A model generated the notes under the pieces. The model made no database searches and was not told the DNA's origin. It saw nothing but the letters and a program-made list of their open reading frames with translations. 64,000 nucleotides of DNA, taken from assembly GCF_000332455.1 (NCBI RefSeq), contig NZ_AOGY02000065.1, positions 1 through 64,000 of the forward strand. The letters are read 5' to 3'. Each line of letters begins with the position of its first letter. Position 1 is the stretch's first letter. The position numbers were made by a program, and so were the translations under genes. Below, one piece after another: positions 1-6,510 of this stretch. The stretch comes from Leptospira vanthielii serovar Holland str. Waz Holland = ATCC 700522 (GTDB lineage Bacteria; Spirochaetota; Leptospiria; Leptospirales; Leptospiraceae).

Positions 1-22
1 AGTTAAGCTTTGATGATGAACT

Positions 23-433
23 ATGAATTATGGAGCAGGAAAACTGATGCAACGTGATACAAAGTTAAAGAAAGTAAATGGGGGATATGTAGTCCAGGGT
101 GGTCCACTGATGCCATACTCTGAAGGAGAAGGTATTACCATAGGTCAATTTGCGGTTACTAAGGGAACTGATGAGGCAACTCTTCGTCATGAAACGGGAC
201 ATTTGCAACAATATCGGGAGTGGGGAGCGTATAAATACTTGAGCAATCTGGGCTCGTCTCCTTTTCGAAGAGGCGAAGCAGTCGGAGAGAATGAAGCGGA
301 CCGGCGAGCAGGAACATTTGCTTATGATGTGAATGAAAACAAGATACTTTTGCCCCTTAGTAATTTTAGCAATAGTACAGGAGATGGGCGTGTTGTATTT
401 TATATTTATCTAGCACAAAAGTATATGCCATGA
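23..433 (+). CDS. Orphan Rhs-type tip with zincin-like HExxH motif
   Basis: A 136-residue protein with no signal peptide. Residues about 55-63 read RHETGHLQQ, an HExxHxxQQ signature, and about 35 residues later comes ENEADRRAG, which could give the third metal ligand. This spacing recalls DUF4157-type metallopeptidases found in toxin proteins. The front 100 residues are nearly identical to the copies at 1418 and 5500, while the last 35 vary and end in a conserved Tyr-x-Pro tail. The ATG at 23 has no clear ribosome site; the ATG at 47 has GGAGCAGGA upstream and may be the true start. Its stop overlaps the next lipoprotein gene by ATGA. It looks like a detached toxin tip of a polymorphic toxin. 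Substrate and activity are unknown. Confidence 0.6.
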   Translation: MNYGAGKLMQRDTKLKKVNGGYVVQGGPLMPYSEGEGITIGQFAVTKGTDEATLRHETGHLQQYREWGAYKYLSNLGSSPFRRGEAVGENEADRRAGTFAYDVNENKILLPLSNFSNSTGDGRVVFYIYLAQKYMP

Positions 434-663
434 ATTTTACTGCTAAAATAATAGTTATGTTTGGTTTGTTATTCGTCGGAACTTCCTGCGGAAGACCTAG
501 AAATGTTATGGAAAATAAATGTAAGCTAATCGCTCTCCCTCTTTTAACACTAACACAAGGGAATGATAGTATGCAGGAATACGAGGATAAGAAGTTCGGA
601 TTGATTTTTTCTTATTATGCGTGTATGTCAAACGCAAAGTTATTCGGTACAGAATACCCATAG
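430..663 (+). CDS. Small Cys-patterned lipoprotein, candidate immunity protein
   Basis: A 77-residue lipoprotein: short basic N terminus, hydrophobic stretch and a lipobox ending VGTSC near residue 20. The mature part has a Cys about 10 residues later and a second in a YYAC motif near the end, a pattern shared with the lipoproteins at 1834, 5919, 6200 and 10821. The pair of cysteines could form a disulfide in the periplasm. The ATGA overlap with the preceding HExxH protein implies translational coupling. Because each tip in this island has its own diverged lipoprotein, the simplest reading is a cognate immunity protein. That role is inferred, not shown. Confidence 0.65.
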   Translation: MNFTAKIIVMFGLLFVGTSCGRPRNVMENKCKLIALPLLTLTQGNDSMQEYEDKKFGLIFSYYACMSNAKLFGTEYP

Positions 664-852
664 CAAGTTAAGAGGTTAAACTCATTATTTCGTTTTATCA
701 ATAATAGGACGATAAAGAAAATATGACTTAAGTTTGGCAATGTTTGCTGGCCGGAACAGATTTGGTTTGTTCATTTACTAGTGCGTCATCGATTTTCCTT
801 CAGAACAAATATTTTTCCCTAGAAATTGGTTTGTGGAGCATCAACTCACTTC
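664..852. other. Spacer shared with 2074-2247
   Basis: No gene is visible. From about 790 the sequence (CATCGAT, TTCAGAACAAATATTTTTCC and onward) is almost identical to 2180-2247 and more distantly similar to 9290-9343. In all three cases it leads into the dispersed element, so this spacer belongs to the duplicated cassette unit. Confidence 0.5.
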
Positions 853-1035
853 AAGCGAGAAGGATACGTCGGGCTTTGTCTGCAGGACGGGAGCGAACGC
901 GGACCCCAGAGTAGCCTGATCCCGACGAACACGAGAAAAGTGATCGCCAAACAGAATGCAATGGTAAGCTCTGTTCTATGTTCGGGATTCGCCCAAATGA
1001 AAGAACTTATAACCCGTTTGGTGGTCCGCTTGCCA
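853..1035 (+). repeat. Dispersed cassette-boundary element, copy R1
   Basis: The element starts sharply at AAGCGAGAAGGATACG, has a GC-rich core (GGACGGGAGCGAACGCGG, ACCCCAGAGTAGCCTGATC), then a small-hairpin region (CGACGAACAC / GTGATCGCC) and ends at ATGTTCGGGATTCGCCC. The same order occurs at 2248, 4621 and 9344. The right end supplies an ATG that opens the reading frames MFG(I/T)RP at 978 and 2374 (MFEIRP at 4745). It is not coding in a consistent frame. It is exactly 1,395 bp upstream of copy R2. Confidence 0.7.
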
Positions 1036-1178
1036 CAACTGGGGTAACGATCGGCCAATTTGCGGTGACTGCTGGAACGGATGAAGCATCTTTGCGACAT
1101 GAAACAGCACATTTGCAGCAATATAGAGAATGGGGGGAATACAAGTATTTGGGAAATCTTGGATCATCGCCTTTGTGA
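978..1178 (+). pseudogene. Truncated HExxH tip
   Basis: Starts at the ATG supplied by the right end of R1 and reads [16 protein letters not shown], then the TIGQFAVT and RHETAHLQQYREWG segment of the tip family. A stop follows at GSSPL, before the ENExxRRAG motif, so the putative third metal ligand and the variable tail are missing. The DNA then switches abruptly to the back part of a lipoprotein gene. It is best read as a deletion junction between a tip and a downstream lipoprotein. Confidence 0.65.
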
Positions 1179-1186
1179 TCCATTTT

Positions 1187-1384
1187 TTAAGATGTTCTGG
1201 AGATTTGGAAGAACAAAGAATTGAAGAATGCCAAACCACCACTGTGATTGCTTCCATTGCGATATCTCAGCAAGCAATAAGTAAGGAAGAAGAAAGGGAT
1301 ACTCAAATTTTGAATTTACTCACCTACAAATGGTGTATCGATATGGAGAAAGAGGCAATGGAAAGAAATACACCTTCTTTGTAG
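1187..1384 (+). pseudogene. Lipoprotein remnant lacking its signal peptide
   Basis: In frame from about 1187 the translation (LRCSGDLEEQRIEEC, then IAISQQ, then LLTYKWC and a final TPSL) lines up with the lipoprotein at 6200 (CFGTYEQ, IAIDQQQQ, LIDYHFC, TPTL). The hydrophobic signal sequence is gone, and the upstream frame runs into the truncated tip in another phase. An ATG at 1130 opens this frame but gives a non-secreted hybrid, so the copy is probably dead. Confidence 0.6.
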
Positions 1385-1417
1385 GCGATGCTTTAAGTTA
1401 AGCTTTGATGATGAACT

Positions 1418-1837
1418 ATGAATTATGGAGCAGGAAAACTGATGCAACGTGATACAAAGTTAAAGAAAGTAAATGGGGGATATGTAGTCCAAGGTGGTCC
1501 ACTGATGCCATTCTTTGGTGGAGAAGGTATCTCAATAGGACAATTTGCGGTTACTAAGGGGACTGATGAAGCGACTCTTCGTCACGAGACTGCACATTTA
1601 CAACAATATAGAGAGTGGGGTGCCTTTAAATATATGAGCAACCTGGGAACGTCGCCCTATAGAAATGATCCAGTCGGAGAGAATGAAACGGACCGGCGAG
1701 CAGGAACGTTTGCTTATGATGTGAATAAAGATAAAAGACGATATTCGCTGCTTTTGCGGTATGTTAATTATTCGTCTCAGAGTCTTGATGGACAAAATGC
1801 ATTAATTATTATGATCTATCTGGATTACATCCCATGA
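1418..1837 (+). CDS. Orphan Rhs-type tip with zincin-like HExxH motif
   Basis: A 139-residue paralogue of the protein at 23-433. The DNA from 1396 matches position 1 onward (offset 1,395 bp) almost base for base until the variable tail. Residues about 55-63 are RHETAHLQQ and ENETDRRAG follows. The tail (YSLLLRYVNY to LDYIP) differs strongly from the first copy. An alternative start is the ATG at 1442, which has a GGAGCAGGA ribosome site. ATGA overlap with the lipoprotein at 1834. Probably the second unit of a tandem duplication of a toxin/lipoprotein cassette; enzymatic activity is inferred from the motif only. Confidence 0.6.
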   Translation: MNYGAGKLMQRDTKLKKVNGGYVVQGGPLMPFFGGEGISIGQFAVTKGTDEATLRHETAHLQQYREWGAFKYMSNLGTSPYRNDPVGENETDRRAGTFAYDVNKDKRRYSLLLRYVNYSSQSLDGQNALIIMIYLDYIP

Positions 1838-2073
1838 AGAAGATTAACATAATTATTATAATATTTTACATCTTTCTCTTCCATGCTAATTCTTGCGGTC
1901 GAACGAAAGAATCTTTAGAAAAGGAATGTAGGTTGGAGCTAACGTTTGCTGGGATGCCGAAAAGAAGTGATGAAACTAGGGAAGAATATGAAAATTCTAG
2001 AACTGGATTTCTTTTTTCATATTATTTTTGCATGAGTAGTGCAAAAAAATATGGTACTGAGAATCCTTTTTAG
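1834..2073 (+). CDS. Small Cys-patterned lipoprotein, candidate immunity protein
   Basis: 79 residues with a hydrophobic signal and lipobox HANSC near residue 21. The mature part carries the family Cys pattern: CGRTKESLEKEC, then a YYFC motif followed by a small acidic/basic tail. It is the closest relative of the lipoprotein at 430, but has diverged far more than the adjacent tip-coding DNA, as expected if tip tail and lipoprotein co-vary. It overlaps the preceding tip by ATGA. Function as cognate immunity protein is inference. Confidence 0.65.
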   Translation: MKKINIIIIIFYIFLFHANSCGRTKESLEKECRLELTFAGMPKRSDETREEYENSRTGFLFSYYFCMSSAKKYGTENPF

Positions 2074-2247
2074 TGGATGATGAAAAAGAGATTACTGTAT
2101 CTGTACAGTTAAACCAATTGTTTTTTTACATTTCTATCTCATTATTGCGAAGTCTTTAGTATGTAATTCTACAAGGATCTCATCGATATTTCCTTCAGAA
2201 CAAATATTTTTCCCTAGAAATTGGTTTGTGGAGCATCAACTCACTTC

Positions 2248-2402
2248 AAGCGAGAAGGATACGTCGGGCTTTGTCTGCAGGACGGGAGCGAATGCGGACC
2301 CCAGAGTAGCCTGATCCCGACAAACAATGAAATAGTGGTCGCCAAACGGTAGATATGCTGTAGACTTAACTTCATGTTCGGGACTCGCCCAAAAGAAAGA
2401 AC
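2248..2402 (+). repeat. Dispersed cassette-boundary element, copy R2
   Basis: Same order as R1: AAGCGAGAAGG left edge, GGGAGCGAATGCGGACCCC core, the small-hairpin region CCCGACAAACAATG / GTGGTCGCCAAACGG, and ATGTTCGGGACTCGCCC at the right. Between the hairpin and the right end the sequence differs from R1, showing that the outer parts are more conserved than the inner linker. The ATG at 2374 starts the next gene. Confidence 0.7.
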
Positions 2403-2883
2403 CTTTACTAAAACGGGCAGTGCCCCTATAGATGAAGCGTCAAGGGAACATGATTCATATGATCCTGGGTTTTTCCATGGATCGAATCAGAATATCAATG
2501 CGTATGCTAATTGGATTAAGAATGCATGGTCAAGTAGGCTTTCTACAAATTATTTTCCGGCTATTTATAAGCGAGAGTTCAATGCATTAGGTGGAAGATG
2601 TACGAAAGTTAAATTAAATGAAAGAGATCTTTGCGCAGGAATAAATACCTACTATACATCAATGGGAGACTTAGCTGTATTAGGCTTAGATACTACTTTG
2701 TTTACTACCGATATAGTAGTTTCTATACGTGTTCAGCAAGTTGAGAGATTAGCAAAATTTGTTCGTGACGGTCGTTATAAAATAGATGCCAATAGATTAC
2801 CAAATATTGGAGAGCGTTTAAATCTTGGAGATCTAGTTGGAAGAACGAAAGATTTTACTAATTTTAGGAAGTGGAAATTTTGA
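2374..2883 (+). CDS. Unrecognised tip-like protein with repeat-derived start
   Basis: 169 residues. The first nine (MFGTRPKER) come from the right end of R2, the rest is unrelated to the HExxH tips. There is no signal peptide or membrane segment; the middle has Cys residues in GGRCTKV and RDLCAG, and the C terminus is basic. No family is recognised. Its position after the element and one base before a small lipoprotein gene places it in the same toxin-tip/lipoprotein layout, with a different tip. It may be an untethered cassette waiting for recombination into a full rhs gene; that is inference. Confidence 0.5.
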   Translation: MFGTRPKERTFTKTGSAPIDEASREHDSYDPGFFHGSNQNINAYANWIKNAWSSRLSTNYFPAIYKREFNALGGRCTKVKLNERDLCAGINTYYTSMGDLAVLGLDTTLFTTDIVVSIRVQQVERLAKFVRDGRYKIDANRLPNIGERLNLGDLVGRTKDFTNFRKWKF

Positions 2884-2884
2884 T

Positions 2885-3139
2885 ATGAAAAGAATATTGT
2901 TAGTTTTATTATCTTTGATCTTTGTAAGTTGTCAATCTAGTAGGGATAAATGCTATGAGAACTTAGTGCCCGATTATAAATCATTTTGTGATAGCATTGT
3001 AGTTGGCTATGGTGCAGCAGAGGATGATGCAGAGCGGGAAAAAATTCGAAATCTCTCTGTTACAAGTTGTTTACTAGGAAGCATCCAGGATAAAAAATGC
3101 AAGCAAGAGCGTAATTGGGATATTGTAGATGTGTTCTAA
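2885..3139 (+). CDS. Small lipoprotein paired with tip at 2374
   Basis: 84 residues with a clear signal (MKRILLVLLSLIFVSC, lipobox IFVSC near residue 16). The mature part has five further Cys residues but not the exact spacing of the 430/1834 family. It starts one base after the stop of the preceding gene, a strong sign of co-translation. An ATG at 2837 in the same frame lies inside the upstream gene and would bury the signal peptide, so the start at 2885 is preferred. Candidate immunity protein by position only. Confidence 0.65.
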   Translation: MKRILLVLLSLIFVSCQSSRDKCYENLVPDYKSFCDSIVVGYGAAEDDAEREKIRNLSVTSCLLGSIQDKKCKQERNWDIVDVF

Positions 3140-3203
3140 CTTTTCAATGATTGTATGTACAGATATCGTATTCGCCTTACATAATCCTCTAACTTATTTT
3201 AGA

Positions 3204-3462
3204 TTATTGATCTTCTTCCTTTTCTAATTCTAGGAATCCATCGAGGAAAAATTGATCGGGAGTTCTCCCGTTTATATTTTTACCTTGGTGAGATTTTTTG
3301 TTGTTATATAACTTGAGATAAAGCTGAAAATCTTTTTCTATCTGATCAGCCGTTTCATAAAAATTTGTTCTACCAGCGACACGGAAGTGTTCGTCGCACA
3401 AGGTTCTATGAAGCCTTTCCACATATCCGTTGCTTTGTGGTCTTCGGAGAAAGGAAGAACTT
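3204..3462 (-). pseudogene. Transposase C-terminal remnant (IS481/IS3-like DDE)
   Basis: On the minus strand the frame reads RRPQSNGYVERLHRTL, the typical last-acidic-residue block of an rve-type integrase core, and ends with YNNKKSHQG and GRTPDQFF, a usual C terminus of IS481-type transposases. An in-frame stop lies near 3455 and the N-terminal two thirds are missing. A shared flank (CCTTACATAATCCTCTAACTT near 3175) recurs near 10,310, and probably marks one end of the lost element. Confidence 0.7.
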
Positions 3463-3657
3463 CATTGTTTAATTAATTTACTAGTTCTAACAAATTCAGC
3501 TTTCTTCTCGCTACTTTGGTGCTGGTCAAGCATTTTACCACCTAAGAAATGACTTTGTGGTAAAAATCATTTTTCTAATTAGAGGATGTGTGACCACTGC
3601 TTATTTTCGAAACTGTCAGGTGAATGCTATATTAGCACACCTAAACTTTATTTAGTT

Positions 3658-4257
3658 TTAGTCTATCTCGTCGTCATTAAGTATATCTAATGTTGAATAT
3701 CCGACGATAAGGTCTAGCAATTCACTTAGGTTAAATCCAAATCTTACGCCGAAATATAAGCCGAGAGACGCCTCAATTTTTACAGGAGAGTTGCAGTATG
3801 CTACTTTTCTCTTTGATTCGGGTATTGATGGTATTGGAAAGATGGTTAAAATATTTACGATTTGGTAATCTTTCTCTTTTGTTCTATCTTGTGGGTGTAA
3901 TTGTTTATGACCATTGGAATTGATTAATATATTTGAAATCCCAATTTTGTTAGCGGGCGAATCCTTTCTAACTAATGGGAATATATCCAGGTTTGAATTG
4001 TCATTTATTTCATAGATTCCGAAATGTCCATCCCTCATACCGATCCCACGAGTGCTACTGCTGATAGTTAAACCTCCTCCTAGACACCAGAAAAAAAAAT
4101 TTGCTCCGATATTCTCCTTTTCGATACCGATGGTAAAAATGTCTGCGGTGTCGTGAATTCGGTTACGCGAGTATCTTTTGACACTTTCACACTGAATAAG
4201 AAAACAAATTAATATTATTTTAAAAAATAAAAAGGATTTTATCGTAACTTTTTTCAT
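3658..4257 (-). CDS. Lipoprotein of unknown function
   Basis: 199 residues with a basic N terminus, hydrophobic core and lipobox FLIQC near residue 23. The mature part includes HDTADIFTIGIE, a Gly-rich stretch, and a C-terminal GLYFGVRFGFNLSELLDL segment. The last part matches a decayed copy at 9073-9186 (GVYYSIRFGVNFSEF), so this is one member of a paralogous lipoprotein family. It stands alone on the minus strand between transposase remnants. No enzymatic motif is seen. Confidence 0.7.
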   Translation of the reverse strand: MKKVTIKSFLFFKIILICFLIQCESVKRYSRNRIHDTADIFTIGIEKENIGANFFFWCLGGGLTISSSTRGIGMRDGHFGIYEINDNSNLDIFPLVRKDSPANKIGISNILINSNGHKQLHPQDRTKEKDYQIVNILTIFPIPSIPESKRKVAYCNSPVKIEASLGLYFGVRFGFNLSELLDLIVGYSTLDILNDDEID

Positions 4258-4402
4258 AGATATACTTAATCGATTAAAATGATCTCATTGATTATGTTTA
4301 AGTTGTATGAACAGTGAATTGCTTATACACACAAAATAAGATAGCATTTTTTTGTGCGAAAACGAGGAAATATTGTCAAGAGTAGACTAACTAAATAAAA
4401 AC

Positions 4403-4523
4403 GAACACCGATTTGGTTACTGGGGCTTGGGAATGGAATCCCAGCAGACACTCAATCTGTTGCCGACGAATCAGGGCAAGGTGGTAAAAGTCATATCACG
4501 TATAAACCGTATGGGGAGATATT
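4403..4523 (+). pseudogene. Rhs gene fragment with 135-bp internal deletion
   Basis: From GAACACCGATTTGGTTACT the sequence follows 6967 onward, then jumps from GGCAAGGTGG to GGTGGTAAAAGTCAT. The parent at 6511-7986 has GGTGG at 7045 and again at 7180, so this copy lost 135 bp between two GGTGG repeats. It ends where the transposase remnant begins. Not expressed as a recognisable protein. Confidence 0.65.
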
Positions 4524-4530
4524 TCTTTCC

Positions 4531-4620
4531 TGGTAGAACCTTTCGTTGTAATATTACTTGAGATAAACCTGAAAATCTTTTTCCATTTCATCAACCGTTT
4601 CATAAAAAATCGTTCGACCA
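4531..4620 (-). pseudogene. Second transposase remnant
   Basis: The minus-strand translation GRTIFYETVDEMEKDFQVYL, then a stop, matches GRTNFYETADQIEKDFQLYL in the remnant at 3204-3462. Only about 90 bp survive. Its end abuts the left edge of element R3 within a few bases. Confidence 0.6.
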
Positions 4621-4790
4621 GCGAGAAGGATACGTCGGGCTTTGTCTGCAGGACGGGAGCGAACGCGGACCCCAGAGTAGCCTGATCCCGACGAACACTA
4701 GAAAAATGATCGCCAAACGGGAATGCAATGGTAAGCTCTGTTCTATGTTCGAGATTCGCCCAAACGAAAGAACTTATAACCCGTTTGGTG
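4621..4790 (+). repeat. Dispersed cassette-boundary element, copy R3
   Basis: Carries GCGAGAAGGATACGTCGGGC, the GGGAGCGAACGCGGACCCC core, CGACGAACACTAGAAAAATG and the right end ATGTTCGAGATTCGCCC. The left flank is the transposase remnant rather than the spacer seen at R1 and R2, which fixes the left boundary of the element at AGCGAGAAGG. Confidence 0.7.
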
Positions 4791-5138
4791 GTCCGCTTGC
4801 CAACGGAGGTATCTCAATCAGCCAGTTTGCGGTGACTGCTGGTACGGATGAAGCATCTTTGCGACATGAAGCAGCAATATAGAGAATGGGGGGAATACAA
4901 GTATCTGGGAAATCTTGGATCATCGCCTATTAGGAGTTTATTAAAATTAAAGGATTTAGAATCAGAAAATGACGCAGATAAAAGAGCAGGGACATTTGGA
5001 TATGGGGCTGGTGATAAGAAAGTGGATAAAATGATCTTATCTAGTGGAATTAACTTTTCTAGTGATATTAATATAGATAAATATAGAGAAAGTCTACTGC
5101 AAATTTATATAATTCGAAAAATAGGATATGTGCAATGA
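4745..5138 (+). pseudogene. HExxH tip broken by 11-bp deletion in the active-site motif
   Basis: Starts at the R3 ATG ([16 protein letters not shown]) and follows the 978 copy until CGACATGAA. There 11 bp (relative to 1099-1120) are missing, so RHETAHLQQ becomes RHEAAI and a stop. After the break the frame continues as QQYREWGEYKYL, through ESENDADKRAG and a variable tail to 5138, where the stop overlaps an ATG. The deleted stretch lies beside two CAGCA repeats, consistent with replication slippage. An ATG at 4848 could express only the back half, without the metal site. Confidence 0.7.
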
Positions 5139-5150
5139 AAAAAAATAGAA

Positions 5151-5378
5151 ATGTATTGGCGTTTGTGCTTTTTAATGTTCGTTTTCGGTTGTGCCCCTAG
5201 CGTTTCTGTTATGCGTGCTTCATGTAAAGAATATTATATAGAAGAAGCGCCGTTGTTAATGGGAGCAGCGGGTGTGACAAATGAAGAATTGAATCCGGTG
5301 TTGACAGGACTTTTGACTGGTTATTTAATGTGTCTGGATAATGCAGAAACAAAGGGAGATCCTGGGCCAAGGCTATAA
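5151..5378 (+). CDS. Small lipoprotein with frameshifted 5' end
   Basis: 75 residues from the ATG at 5151, with lipobox VFGC and a mature part nearly identical to the lipoprotein at 10537 (shared EEAPLLMGAAGVTNEELNPV). The expected start is the ATG at 5135, which overlaps the upstream stop as ATGA, but the run of eight A after it puts that ATG out of frame. The 10537 copy has seven A, and seven here would give MKKIEMYWRLCFLMFVFGC, a normal signal. Either translation begins at 5151 with a shorter signal, or slippage at A8 restores the frame. Candidate immunity protein of the broken tip upstream. Confidence 0.55.
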   Translation: MYWRLCFLMFVFGCAPSVSVMRASCKEYYIEEAPLLMGAAGVTNEELNPVLTGLLTGYLMCLDNAETKGDPGPRL

Positions 5379-5499
5379 CGTTGGCAGATTTTGTGCGAGA
5401 CTACTCATTTTTAAAAGAACAATAGATGAGTCCGGTAAGGTATGTCGAAAGTCATCAGAATCCCTTTAGAAATGGTAAGGCAGAAGAGCAACCTGTGCG

Positions 5500-5922
5500 T
5501 TGTTAAATTATGGAGCTGGAAAACTGATGCAGCGTGATACAAAGTTAAAGAAAGTAAATGGGGGATATGTAGTCCAAGGTGGTCCACTGATGCCGATCTT
5601 TGGTGGAGAAGGTATCTCAATAGGTCAATTTGCGGTTACTAAGGGAACTGATGAGGCGACACTTCGTCACGAGACTGCACATTTACAACAATACCGAGAG
5701 TGGGGAGCGTATAAATACATGAGCAACCTGGGAACGTCGCCCTTTGGAAGAGGCGAAGCAGTCGGAGAGAATGAAGCTGACCGGCGAGCAGGAACGTTTG
5801 CCTATGATGTGAATAGTCGAAAAAGGTTTAGATCGATTCTATTTTCGGTTTCCAATGTCAATCAAACTAGCAGCTATTTAAACTCAATGGCAATCGTTAT
5901 TTATTTGGATTATTTACCATGA
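5500..5922 (+). CDS. Orphan Rhs-type tip with zincin-like HExxH motif
   Basis: 140 residues; third intact member of the tip family. It has RHETAHLQQYREWG and ENEADRRAG, with a tail ending LDYLP. The frame opens at TTG 5500; the family Met at 5527 (ATGCAGCG) is an alternative start. Upstream 5379-5499 contains a short scar similar to the Rhs LGRFV segment but no gene. The stop overlaps the next lipoprotein gene by ATGA. Two lipoproteins follow (5919 and 6200). Metallopeptidase activity is predicted from the motif alone. Confidence 0.6.
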   Translation: MLNYGAGKLMQRDTKLKKVNGGYVVQGGPLMPIFGGEGISIGQFAVTKGTDEATLRHETAHLQQYREWGAYKYMSNLGTSPFGRGEAVGENEADRRAGTFAYDVNSRKRFRSILFSVSNVNQTSSYLNSMAIVIYLDYLP

Positions 5923-6164
5923 AACTTTATACTTTAAACATTTTATTATTTTCCTTTCTAGTTGTTTCAGTTTCTAACTGCGAGATGACAAAAGAAGATG
6001 CAAAACAACTATGCAAGGAATCTTTATTCGCTCTGGCAGCCTTTGAGAAACGAGTTGATGAATCCTCCGAAGAATTTAGTGAAAGACAGAATTCTTTTTT
6101 TGTAATTTATTTAGCATGTATGGTAAATGCAGATACTTACCGAGATCCCTTAAAAGGCTTTTGA
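5919..6164 (+). CDS. Small Cys-patterned lipoprotein, candidate immunity protein
   Basis: 81 residues with signal peptide and lipobox VSNC near residue 21. The mature protein has KEDAKQLCKES and a YLACMVNAD motif, the family's two conserved cysteines. It is coupled to the tip at 5500 through an ATGA overlap. The lipoprotein at 6200 follows after 35 bp, so this tip may have two protectors or may have captured an extra one. Confidence 0.65.
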   Translation: MKLYTLNILLFSFLVVSVSNCEMTKEDAKQLCKESLFALAAFEKRVDESSEEFSERQNSFFVIYLACMVNADTYRDPLKGF

Positions 6165-6199
6165 ATTTATAATGATTACACATTATATAGATTTACTAC

Positions 6200-6445
6200 A
6201 TGAATACTGAAATAAGAACAATATTAGTGTTCCTGCCTATCTTCTTTTGTGGTTGTTTTGGAACTTATGAACAAGACAGAAAAAAGTTTTGTAAAGAGTC
6301 TTCTGTATTTTTAGGTATAGCAATCGATCAGCAACAGCAAACAGAGTCAGAAAGAACAGAAGGTCTGTTATTTAATTTAATTGATTATCATTTTTGTGTT
6401 AGGCTGGTAGAAGAAGATGCAAACCGATTTACGCCGACCCTCTAG
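6200..6445 (+). CDS. Small Cys-patterned lipoprotein, orphan
   Basis: 81 residues with signal peptide and lipobox (FFCGC). The mature part has DRKKFCKES, IAIDQQQQ and DYHFC, followed by a TPTL end. It matches the remnant at 1187-1384 better than its direct neighbour at 5919. No tip precedes it directly; it may be an orphan immunity gene left by loss of its tip. Confidence 0.6.
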   Translation: MNTEIRTILVFLPIFFCGCFGTYEQDRKKFCKESSVFLGIAIDQQQQTESERTEGLLFNLIDYHFCVRLVEEDANRFTPTL

Positions 6446-6510
6446 ACATATAAGACTGATTTTCAACAGAAATATATTGTTAAGCAAAATACTAAAGTAA
6501 TACTTTTACG

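Noticed and set aside
853..1035. Element R1 as an integron attC site
   Set aside because: No RYYYAAC/GTTRRRY core pair at matching ends and no integrase gene in the window; only the general logic of a boundary repeat is similar.
846..1257. Minus-strand open frames across element R1 and the truncated tip
   Set aside because: They run antisense through a repeat and a pseudogene, are not conserved between element copies and have no ribosome site.
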